DNA of 13,838 nt from DASWIV01 sp036397475 (GTDB lineage Bacteria > JAJVIF01 > JAPKYR01), in NCBI GenBank assembly GCA_036397475.1, contig DASWIV010000266.1, positions 1-13,838 of the forward strand, written 5' to 3'. The notes under the pieces were generated by a model that had not been told where the DNA came from, did not search any database, and was given only the letters and a program-made list of their open reading frames with translations. The translations under genes and the position numbers were made by a program. Below are positions 7,092 to 13,752 of this stretch, in pieces; position 1 is the first letter of the stretch; each line of letters begins with the position of its first letter.

Positions 7092-8678
7092 TTGACAGGT
7101 ACACGCCCTAAGAGGCATTTCAGACCACGGACATCACGTCCGGAAGTAGACGACAGCGGTAACAGATCCGGAAACGGTTCATCAAGACAGAATCGCGGCA
7201 ATTACCGTGGAAAAAGGACAAACGACAGGAACTACCGGAATTCCGGGCGCGGGGGATATAGAAACGATCGCGTCAACCTGAGGCAGGATGAGCGGAATTA
7301 CAATGTTCCGGACGATACAGAGGAATTAGATCCTCCAGAAAACGGAGGCGGCGAAAAAATGAAGATGGATATAACAGCATTGGAAGACAAAACCCTGACC
7401 GAACTCAGGGGCATAGCGAAGGAAGTCTCGATCCCGAGCATCACGACGCTCAAGAAGCAGGAATTAATCCTGAAGATCCTTGAGGCGAACGCTGAGAGCG
7501 ACGGGAATCTGTTCGCGAAAGGAACCCTTGAGATCCTGCCCGAAGGATATGGATTTCTCAGGAGAAATGGATACACTCCGACCCCTGACGACATCTATGT
7601 TTCACTCAGCCAGATCAAGCGATTCGGATTGAGGACGGGTGACGTTATCCAGGGGCAGGTAAGGCATCCTAAGGACAACGAGAAATATTTCGGGCTCCTC
7701 AGAATTGAAGCAATCAATGGGGGAGATCCCGATCTGATACGCAGTCGTGGAATATTCGACAAGATGGTTCCGGTTTACCCGGACGAGCGATTTGTACTTG
7801 AGACAAGCGCGAAAGTAATATCCACGAGGTTGATCGATTTAATTTCACCTATCGGAAAAGGACAGCGCGGATTGATCGTCAGCCAGCCGAAAGCCGGTAA
7901 GACGGTCCTTCTCAAAATGATCGCGAACGCGATCACCGAGAATCATCCGGAAGTTGTCCTGATGGCGCTGCTTATCGACGAGCGCCCCGAGGAAGTCACG
8001 GATTTTGAACGTAATGTCGATGGCGAAGTGGTTTCGAGTACATTCGACGAGCGCCCGGAAAATCACATCCAGGTCGCTGAGATGCTTTTGGATAAAGCGA
8101 AGCGGCAGGTCGAGATGGGGAAGGATGTCATGATCCTTCTTGACAGTATCACGCGACTGGCTCGTGCGTATAACCTCGTTATGCCCTCCAGCGGCAAGAC
8201 ATTGTCCGGCGGACTCGATCCAAATTCTCTCCACAAGCCAAAGAGATTCCTTGGCGCGGCGAGGAATATCGAGGACGGCGGAAGCCTTACGATCATCGCG
8301 ACCGCGCTGGTCGAAACGGGAAGCCGCCTGGACGACGTAATCTTCGAGGAATTCAAGGGCACGGGTAACATGGAACTTGTCCTGAACCGCGACCTTGCGA
8401 ACCGGAGAATCTTCCCTGCGATCGACATCCTCAAGAGCGGAACCCGCCACGAGGAACTTCTATACGATCAGCAGGAGATAGAAGCAATCAGAAACCTTAG
8501 AGCGATCATGGATTCGCTCGGCGACCAGCATGGCACCGAGTTTGTAATCGACCGCATCTCCAATAAAGCGTTTCCACAAAACAGGCAGTTCATTGAGGCG
8601 ATCCCGGGATGGTATAACATATTCCTGAAGGGCGGCCTCAAAAAGAATGGCGCTGGAACCCACAACGGTTTCAGGTGA
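7092..8678 (+). CDS. rho: Transcription termination factor Rho, with RG/N-rich N-terminal extension
   Basis: A 528-residue RNA-dependent ATPase/translocase that ends transcripts; the active form in the family is a hexamer. Residues 1-90 are a disordered extension rich in Arg, Gly, Asn and Asp (NRGNYRGKR, RGGYRNDR). Residues 92-135 are the Rho N-terminal helical domain (ALEDKTLTELRGIAKEV). Residues 140-215 are the cold-shock-like RNA-binding fold with RNP1-like EGYGFLRR at 151-158. The ATPase core follows: Walker A SQPKAGKT at 264-271, DERPEEVTDF at 296-305, Walker B VMILLDS ending at D351-S352, and FLGAARN, ATALVETGSRLDD and FKGTGNMEL further on. The start shown is TTG at 7092, with only a weak GGGG upstream. 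ATG at 7359 (M90), preceded by GGAGG at 7344-7348, would give a Rho of 439 residues beginning where most family members do. Similar extensions occur in Rho of several phyla, so both starts may be real. Confidence 0.96.
   Translation: MTGTRPKRHFRPRTSRPEVDDSGNRSGNGSSRQNRGNYRGKRTNDRNYRNSGRGGYRNDRVNLRQDERNYNVPDDTEELDPPENGGGEKMKMDITALEDKTLTELRGIAKEVSIPSITTLKKQELILKILEANAESDGNLFAKGTLEILPEGYGFLRRNGYTPTPDDIYVSLSQIKRFGLRTGDVIQGQVRHPKDNEKYFGLLRIEAINGGDPDLIRSRGIFDKMVPVYPDERFVLETSAKVISTRLIDLISPIGKGQRGLIVSQPKAGKTVLLKMIANAITENHPEVVLMALLIDERPEEVTDFERNVDGEVVSSTFDERPENHIQVAEMLLDKAKRQVEMGKDVMILLDSITRLARAYNLVMPSSGKTLSGGLDPNSLHKPKRFLGAARNIEDGGSLTIIATALVETGSRLDDVIFEEFKGTGNMELVLNRDLANRRIFPAIDILKSGTRHEELLYDQQEIEAIRNLRAIMDSLGDQHGTEFVIDRISNKAFPQNRQFIEAIPGWYNIFLKGGLKKNGAGTHNGFR
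7344..7348 (+). promoter_or_regulatory. Internal ribosome binding site in rho
   Basis: GGAGG lies 10 bases before the in-frame ATG at 7359. It is stronger than anything before the upstream TTG and could start a Rho without the basic extension. GGAGGCGG also encodes part of the Gly-rich linker, so chance is possible. Confidence 0.4.
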
Positions 8679-8711
8679 ACATGACTCAATCAGGCTTTTT
8701 AAGCCACGTTG

Positions 8712-8740
8712 CACCGTGATGAATGTCGCGGTGTTTTTTT
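8712..8740 (+). terminator. Intrinsic terminator of rho
   Basis: CACCGTGA at 8712-8719 pairs with TCGCGGTG at 8726-8733 (8 bp with one T-G wobble, loop TGAATG), followed by seven T at 8734-8740. It lies 33 bases after the rho stop. A small extra hairpin GGCTT/AAGCC (8693-8705) precedes it. Confidence 0.88.
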
Positions 8741-8814
8741 ATGTCCAGGCTTACGTCATGGACTTCTGAAAACAATTCCTAGGCCTGACAGATATGGAGG
8801 GCTACTAATTATCC

Positions 8815-9021
8815 GGGTAGCATTGGCAAGCTGAGTGAGCCAGGAGGAAGGTGGAATTTACTTATTAAGGTGATGGCGAAAGTGCTTGTCAGTGCTGTGT
8901 AAAAATCATCCACAAGCACGCGCGTAATCCGGGCATACTGAATTGCTGGCTTTTACGTATATTCAGGATTGGTAGTGGCTGGAGGTGAAAACCATGCTTG
9001 CTCAGCTTGTGGATGCTACCC
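8815..9021. repeat. 207-bp intergenic element bounded by 26-bp imperfect inverted repeats
   Basis: The left arm (8815-8840) and the inverse of the right arm (8996-9021) share the blocks GGGTAGCAT and CAAGCTGAG in register. The five differences fall in two short blocks, 8824-8826 and 8836-8837. In plus-strand RNA four of these five become G-U wobbles, so 25 of 26 positions can pair. Inside is another inverted repeat, GTGCTTGT at 8882-8889 with ACAAGCAC at 8912-8919; the sequence ATCCACAAGC at 8908-8917 is also the inverse of 9005-9014. No coding frame is visible and I see no target-site duplication at the ends. It occupies the gap between the convergent rho and glycosyltransferase genes. It could be a MITE-like element, a structured RNA or an extended terminator region. 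Confidence 0.5.
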
Positions 9022-9024
9022 TGA

Positions 9025-9723
9025 TTAGCGTCTCTTATATAAATTTAAATCCCCGATACGATGAATGAGATAATAATCTTCCTGAAATTCCTGACGAGAA
9101 TAGATGGAGCGAGAATACATGTATTTGGAAACAAACTGACCGTTTAGTTCACTGCCAAGCAGGAGAATATATTCTGGTTCACGTGATAATACATAGCTGC
9201 CATCAAATTTATAATGCATTTTTCCAGGCAGACGAGCAATATATTTGTCTATTAATCCAAAGCAGTCTATTACCCTGACTCTTCCTACATATGGAATTAT
9301 GCCAGCTTCACCGAGTGCGACATAATCGTCGGACTCCGCATTCTCTCTCAACCATAAGCCCATCTCCAGGTAATGTTTGAAGAATGGGGCTTCCCAGCTA
9401 AGTTCCTCAGTCGCAAGTGGAAGTATAGCGAATCTACATCTGATAATTTCTTTGGTGTAATAAACATCAATCAGCATTAAAATTAAAATCAGTGTTCCAG
9501 CAAGTACTTTCTTTGGTGCGTTTAAGGATTTCAAGACATTATGGATACCAATCGAGACTAGTAATGCAAGGGCAGGAGATATATTGACGAGGAACCTTGC
9601 GCCAGGCATCCAATCACCGCCTGATACAACGATAAAAACCATGTAGAAGACAGAAATTGCTGCAAGAAAGTGAGATTTGCCGGATCTGAAATTTATCAAT
9701 CCAATGATAAAAAATGGAATCAT
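9025..9723 (-). CDS. C-terminal fragment of the split glycosyltransferase
   Basis: This 232-codon frame carries four or so hydrophobic segments (FFIIGLINF; AAISVFYMVFIVVSGGDW; ALALLVSIGI; LAGTLILILMLIDVYY) followed by a hydrophilic domain (about residues 100-232) containing YVALGEAGIIPYVG and VIDCFGLIDKYIA. GGDWMPGARFLV marks the family region. Its ATG at 9721-9723 overlaps the TGA that ends the preceding middle frame (ATGA), so reinitiation could produce it as a separate chain. I see no Shine-Dalgarno before that ATG, and the residues encoded just upstream in the joined frame (FFFFWT) continue the membrane segment. I therefore treat it as a piece of one gene. Confidence 0.6.
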   Translation of the reverse strand: MIPFFIIGLINFRSGKSHFLAAISVFYMVFIVVSGGDWMPGARFLVNISPALALLVSIGIHNVLKSLNAPKKVLAGTLILILMLIDVYYTKEIIRCRFAILPLATEELSWEAPFFKHYLEMGLWLRENAESDDYVALGEAGIIPYVGRVRVIDCFGLIDKYIARLPGKMHYKFDGSYVLSREPEYILLLGSELNGQFVSKYMYSRSIYSRQEFQEDYYLIHRIGDLNLYKRR

Positions 9724-9877
9724 AGTCCAGAAAAAAAGAAATCTCTCATTGCGAGAAGCAGGTAAAATGATCCTCCAGGTATGTCATGTGATTGTGCCTT
9801 GGCAAAATAAGTGTTAGGAAATATTTCCGCATAGACCCATATACGAAAGAAGATGTATAACAGCAATGGAGCCACAG

Positions 9878-10474
9878 CTAATATGACAAGAATTGCCGTT
9901 GGGAACCTGACAGTCTTTTTTTATAAAGTAAATTGACCAGGTAAATAATTAAAATTAATGGCATTTCCGGACGTGTGATAGCCAATAATCCTGCACTTAT
10001 AGCCCCAACCCTGGTTGTATTAAGTTTAAATTCATCAAACAATATTAATGCGATGAGTAACATACATAGGGGCGTTTCCAAACCACCGACAGCCCAAAGC
10101 CAGATAGCAGGATTAAGTGCAAGGAACAGTGACGCAAATGGAAAAGCAGAATAATTAACCTCCTTTTCAATTTCGAATGTAATGATTAGGCCAATTATCG
10201 TTATGATAATACCGAGCACTTTTGAGACCCAAAGGAGCGAGTATATATCGTTATCTGGAATGGCAAAGCTTATTAATGATAAGATGAATACCCATGTCGG
10301 ATTTGAAAATCCTTCAACCCACTCTCCTTTGTTAAATACAAGACCATAGCCAGATGCAAGGTTTTCCGCGTAGCGATATGATATAAATGGATCATCAGTG
10401 GTGAAGTTGATGAAAAGAAATGCACCTGAAATGAAGCAGAAAATTAATAAAATTCTTAATTTACCTTGAGACAT
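9878..10474 (-). CDS. N-terminal fragment of the split glycosyltransferase
   Basis: This frame encodes about 198 residues with several membrane segments: LRILLIFCFISGAFLFI, WVFILSLISFAI, VSKVLGIIITIIGLIITF, ASLFLALNPAIWLW and others. The catalytic-type TTDDPFISYRY lies just after the first. The frame reads on past the A7 run on the coding strand into a hydrophilic tail ending SQRQFLSY and TAG at 9878. Chosen start is ATG 10472-10474 (MSQGKLR). An upstream in-frame ATG at 10573 would add 33 residues translated through the terminator hairpin, with no similarity to a leader, so I reject it. No ribosome binding site stands before either. Confidence 0.65.
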   Translation of the reverse strand: MSQGKLRILLIFCFISGAFLFINFTTDDPFISYRYAENLASGYGLVFNKGEWVEGFSNPTWVFILSLISFAIPDNDIYSLLWVSKVLGIIITIIGLIITFEIEKEVNYSAFPFASLFLALNPAIWLWAVGGLETPLCMLLIALILFDEFKLNTTRVGAISAGLLAITRPEMPLILIIYLVNLLYKKRLSGSQRQFLSY

Positions 10475-10477
10475 AAT

Positions 10478-10509
10478 AAAAAATGGCACAGGTCTAGGAC
10501 CTGTGCCAT
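10478..10509 (-). terminator. Perfect intrinsic terminator between cmk and the glycosyltransferase start
   Basis: A perfect 12-bp stem (ATGGCACAGGTC at 10483-10494, loop TAG, GACCTGTGCCAT at 10498-10509) is followed on the minus strand by six T (complement of 10478-10483) and then ATT-ATG. It lies about 120 bases after the cmk stop and should end the propeller-cmk transcript. It sits where the ribosome binding site of the next gene would be expected. Confidence 0.85.
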
Positions 10510-10629
10510 AGTTATGTTTCTTACCAATCATTCCAGAAGTTCCAGAATTTATAGTTTCCGCTTTAATCCGCATTAAATATCAGTTTATTAACGTTATATT
10601 CGAGTAATACAGTATTGTGGTTGATATCC

Positions 10630-11364
10630 CTAATACCAAACTTCAATCCCCAGCTTATCTTCCACCGCCTCTACCGCGTGCATGAGGGTTTCGTCCTTAT
10701 CCCAGTCCGTGTTATCGAGAACAATCGAACCCTCCGCGGGAATTAACGGACTTGCGGCGCGGGTTTCATCGGCCAGATCCCTCTTCATAATTTCATCCCG
10801 CGCTTTTTCGAGCGACACTTCCCCGTCGCCAAAATCGTTCATTCGTCTTTTGGCTCTCTCATCTATTTTCGCGACAAGGAAAAATTTAACCTTCGCTTTT
10901 GGGAAAACCACAGTACCGGCGTCGCGGCCTTCAATCACGATCCCGACCAGCTCGTTCCCTTTTGCGGTCTGGTCTTTGACACTGTCGTCCGCGATCTTCC
11001 TCTGAAGCTCAACCATTTTCTCCCGTATTTTCGGGTGCTTGCTTATTTTGCTCGCGGCGATACTTACTTCATTTGCCCAGAGGTGATCGGTGACATCCTC
11101 CCCGTTGAGAGTAACGCAGAATTTCTGCTCAAGTGACACGGGTGGATGTACCTTTATGGATAAGTCTTTAAGAAGTACGAGTGAGTCCGATTCGCTGGTG
11201 GGATCTATTCCATTGTTTAATGCCTTGAGGGCGAGCGCGCGGTAAATCGCGCCGGAATTCAAACAGGTAATTCCAAGCGCTTCGGCGAGCCCCTGGGCAA
11301 GGGTGGATTTCCCGCTCCCCGCCGGACCATCGATAGTGATAATAATGGAATTCGCCGTCTCCAT
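10630..11364 (-). CDS. cmk: Cytidylate kinase
   Basis: A 244-residue cytoplasmic NMP kinase that phosphorylates CMP and dCMP with ATP, needed for CTP/dCTP recycling. The P-loop GPAGSGKST is at residues 13-21, followed by the NMP-binding LNSGAIYRALA. The CMP-specific insert domain is present (VTLNGEDVTDHL, then SKHPKIREKM). VIEGRDAGTVVFP and the lid-like region KAKVKFFLVAKIDERAKRR follow, then RDLADETRAASPL, all typical of bacterial Cmk. Normal Cmk is about 220-230 residues, so this one is slightly long through the insert region. The usual D-T/S-G before MYR is N-S-G-A-I-Y here, a mild variation. It starts 31 bases after the propeller gene ends on the same strand, so the two are probably co-transcribed. 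No strong Shine-Dalgarno is visible. The usual neighbours rpsA, aroA or ispH are not seen nearby. Confidence 0.97.
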   Translation of the reverse strand: METANSIIITIDGPAGSGKSTLAQGLAEALGITCLNSGAIYRALALKALNNGIDPTSESDSLVLLKDLSIKVHPPVSLEQKFCVTLNGEDVTDHLWANEVSIAASKISKHPKIREKMVELQRKIADDSVKDQTAKGNELVGIVIEGRDAGTVVFPKAKVKFFLVAKIDERAKRRMNDFGDGEVSLEKARDEIMKRDLADETRAASPLIPAEGSIVLDNTDWDKDETLMHAVEAVEDKLGIEVWY

Positions 11365-11395
11365 TCCGGGAAAATATAACCTAATTTAAGGCGGA

Positions 11396-13618
11396 TTAAT
11401 AGATTAACTCTTCATAAGATGGATAAACTGTAGCGACCGGATTACCCTGTGTCGCGAGCCACACTTTAAAGGAGTATCCCGTATCCAGTGGATCGTAATT
11501 GTAAATTCGTCCACCTACGAAAGCGCGTTTAAGAATTTCGAGTTCCTGCTGTTCGAATAATCCGTTTAACATGTCGATAGCGAATGGAGGATAATCTCCG
11601 GTGGTGTCCTTGTACTGCCAGAATCGTTCACGGATCAGGGTGAGGGCTTCGTCGATATCGGAATCTATCGCCCTGTATGGGGTTTCAAAATCCGATTTCG
11701 AATACCTGATCAGGGCACGGTGCTCTGTATCGAGTATAACGATACCGTCGGAAGTTCCGACAGAGTCGGTAATCGGATGAGTGGGTGCGCCGCCGGGCAG
11801 CCGCGATGTCATGATTCCGGTAATCGAATAATCCGATGGATCGAGAATGAGAAATTCAGCGTCGGAAAGTGAGACGTAGATCTCGCCGGTTAAAGGATCC
11901 GTGTCGAGAACCGTGCAACCGATGGCTTCGAGTTTGGGTATGGGAGCAGCTGACAGAAGATCGTTGCTGCATTCATAGATCTGGATAGTCCTGTCGCGAT
12001 TGTCTGGATCGGCGAGCCAGATAAGAGTTGAATCGATACCTGCCGAAAAATTGATGTCGGAAACGCTCAGACCGGAAATATCCGTGACAACCTCGTCGAT
12101 CGAGAAATTGTCGCCCGTGAATTTTCCATACCAGGACGATCCTGCCAGGTCGGAAACGGCGGTATACATCTGCGGCGCGGACCAGTGAAGATCCTCGACG
12201 TAGGCGATTTCAGTGCCGGAATTAATCTGGTTATTTGTGCTCAGAAGATTTCCGGACCGGGAGATTTTCAGGATCGATGAATCATGGAATCCAGCTGTTT
12301 CATCTGACATTTCAGGATCAATGACGGACGGGTTCAGATCGACACACCCTACCCAGATGTTTCCGTCGGAATCGCACTCCATTGCCGTCGCGAGCCTGAA
12401 TCCGGACAGGGACGGGTCGGAATAAACAACCGTCGGCTGCGGATTCGATGATGAGCCGAGTGAAAAAACTCCTGTCGATGGTGCCAGCTTCAAAATTCCC
12501 CAGTTGTAACTTTCGGCGGTCGGGATAATATCGTCCCAGTAAATGCTGCCGTCCGGACCGAGTGCGAGCGCGTGAGGTGAGATCATCGACGGACTGCCAT
12601 ATGGAATGAAAGCCGCCGGAAATCCCTGGTTGACGCGAGTGTCGAGAATCGTGACAGCCCATCCGCTGGATTCCGAGCTGAGGACATGGATTCTGCCCTG
12701 ATCATCGATACCGACAGATTGTGGCATGGATGCGTAGTCGATCACATCCCGCACAGTTCCATCGACAGCGACTGTGAAGATGACGTAGCCGGTCATGAAA
12801 TTCGACCTGAATGCGTCCTCAACACCATAGAGGGCTTCGAGGTCCTCCTGCTCAAGCGCCATCACCCGGATGTCGTAATATTCCGCGAGAGTACCGCCAT
12901 CGGGAGGGAAGCAGGTTATAGCGGATACGCAGATGGTGCCGTCGGATGAGACACAGATATCGACGGGAGAGACGAATTCATCGAGAATATTTTCCATTGA
13001 AAGGCGCCAGCGCACGATTCCGGATGAGTCGATGAGCATGAGGTCGGGCATGCCGAGGACTACGAATCCGATGGGGTGGGCGATGACGTTGTCTATGTGA
13101 AGGTCGGGCGTAGACGGGAAAAGTTCGCGGCTGGTGTCGGAAGTGATATTTATTATCGAGGAGTTAGTTACAGCCCAGACATCGCCATTGGGATCGGAGA
13201 TCAAACCGTAGGGATATACACCGTAATCAGGAAGGCGATCTTCGAATTCTCCGGAAGCCCGGGAGAATTTTTCGGCGGGCGAGAAAGCCCATGTCGCTGG
13301 GAGGGTCCAGATGTTTGTGTCGGTTACAGTGACACGGTCGAGTCCGAAAGGCGAGGGGAGTATGTCGCCGGGAAGGGATGCGGAGTCGGGCAGGGGAATT
13401 GTCGGGACACCCGTTCCGGTGATGTTGCCGGATGAGTCCATGAATTTAATGCGTGCGGAATTGGAGCGGCCGTCGACTAGGATGTAATTATCGCCATCGA
13501 GAATGATCTGCTCGAGGGAGAGGCATTGGTCGGGAGGGTCAGCGACGAGGATTTGCGGAGAGGCGTAGGCAAGCGTCGGTAGAAGCAGAATGGCAAAGGC
13601 AATTATGACTTGTTTCAT
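11396..13618 (-). CDS. Secreted beta-propeller protein with pseudopilin-like C-terminal domain
   Basis: A 740-residue protein with a Sec signal peptide (MKQVIIAFAILLLPTLAYA, cleavage likely after A19), so it is exported. Residues about 20-650 carry irregular beta-propeller-type repeats of the pattern D-x-x-G-x-I-x-V: SDPNGDVWAV near 141, SSDGTICV near 224, DDQGRIHV near 305, GPDGSIYW near 354, DSDGNIWVG near 416 and DPLTGEIYV near 574. This resembles NHL or similar sensor propellers, but blades are divergent. Residues about 654-740 look different: DEALTLIRERFWQYKDTTG, YPP at 676-678, GGRIYNYDP at 702-710 and GYSFKVW. That is the layout of the globular part of type II secretion or type IV pseudopilins, without their N-terminal helix. 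Function unknown. It directly precedes cmk, an odd partner, and has no clear Shine-Dalgarno. Confidence 0.85.
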   Translation of the reverse strand: MKQVIIAFAILLLPTLAYASPQILVADPPDQCLSLEQIILDGDNYILVDGRSNSARIKFMDSSGNITGTGVPTIPLPDSASLPGDILPSPFGLDRVTVTDTNIWTLPATWAFSPAEKFSRASGEFEDRLPDYGVYPYGLISDPNGDVWAVTNSSIINITSDTSRELFPSTPDLHIDNVIAHPIGFVVLGMPDLMLIDSSGIVRWRLSMENILDEFVSPVDICVSSDGTICVSAITCFPPDGGTLAEYYDIRVMALEQEDLEALYGVEDAFRSNFMTGYVIFTVAVDGTVRDVIDYASMPQSVGIDDQGRIHVLSSESSGWAVTILDTRVNQGFPAAFIPYGSPSMISPHALALGPDGSIYWDDIIPTAESYNWGILKLAPSTGVFSLGSSSNPQPTVVYSDPSLSGFRLATAMECDSDGNIWVGCVDLNPSVIDPEMSDETAGFHDSSILKISRSGNLLSTNNQINSGTEIAYVEDLHWSAPQMYTAVSDLAGSSWYGKFTGDNFSIDEVVTDISGLSVSDINFSAGIDSTLIWLADPDNRDRTIQIYECSNDLLSAAPIPKLEAIGCTVLDTDPLTGEIYVSLSDAEFLILDPSDYSITGIMTSRLPGGAPTHPITDSVGTSDGIVILDTEHRALIRYSKSDFETPYRAIDSDIDEALTLIRERFWQYKDTTGDYPPFAIDMLNGLFEQQELEILKRAFVGGRIYNYDPLDTGYSFKVWLATQGNPVATVYPSYEELIY

Positions 13619-13683
13619 TGATTTTGTTAAGATAATAACATAAAGAGAATTCAGTTACGATTTCTAGAACTAATTCTGTTTAC

Positions 13684-13719
13684 AAAGAAGAAGCACCAGA
13701 ATTATTATGGTGCTTCTTC
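13684..13719 (-). terminator. Hairpin terminator after the gene at the right edge
   Basis: A perfect 11-bp stem (GAAGAAGCACC at 13687-13697, GGTGCTTCTTC at 13709-13719) lies 33 bases past the stop of the truncated minus-strand gene. The T-tail on that strand is short (CTTCTTCTTTG), so its strength is uncertain. Confidence 0.55.
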
Positions 13720-13752
13720 AAATTTTCTGGTTTTTTGAGTGAGCAGGAACTA

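Larger units (their letters stand above)
9025..10474 (-). pseudogene. GT-C-type membrane glycosyltransferase gene split by two homopolymer frameshifts
   Basis: Three frames on the minus strand join into one polytopic protein if one base is added at each of two 7-base runs, T7 at 9916-9922 and A7 at 9731-9737 on the plus strand. The joined product is 483 residues from ATG 10474 to TAA 9025. The N-terminus has a membrane segment followed by TTDDPFISYRY, with an acidic pair at D27-D28 in the first outer loop, as in GT-C transferases using polyprenyl-phosphate sugars. GGLETPL, TRPE, the bridging FPNTYFAK and the later GGDWMPGARF are typical of the AftB-like arabinosyltransferase group and related mannosyl/glycosyl transferases. 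It would decorate surface glycans or glycoproteins at the membrane. The gene is AT-rich against its neighbours, which suggests horizontal acquisition. It may be a decayed gene, a phase-variable gene or a sequencing artefact; donor and acceptor sugars are unknown. Confidence 0.75.

Noticed and set aside
7845..8450. 201-codon minus-strand open frame opposite rho
   Set aside because: It is the antisense of the conserved ATPase core; the product has no recognisable fold and the plus-strand frame is unmistakable Rho.
8800..9040. Insertion sequence with transposase at the inverted repeat
   Set aside because: Only about 155 bases lie between the arms, no open frame of note is present and I could not find a target-site duplication; at most it is a non-autonomous element.
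10475..10573. Upstream start (ATG 10573) for the glycosyltransferase
   Set aside because: The added 33 residues would be translated through the terminator hairpin and do not resemble a signal or membrane segment; MSQGK at 10474 leads straight into the first membrane helix.
13076..13435. 119-codon plus-strand frame inside the propeller gene
   Set aside because: It lies antisense to a continuous 740-codon gene with a signal peptide; no start signal and no recognisable protein pattern.
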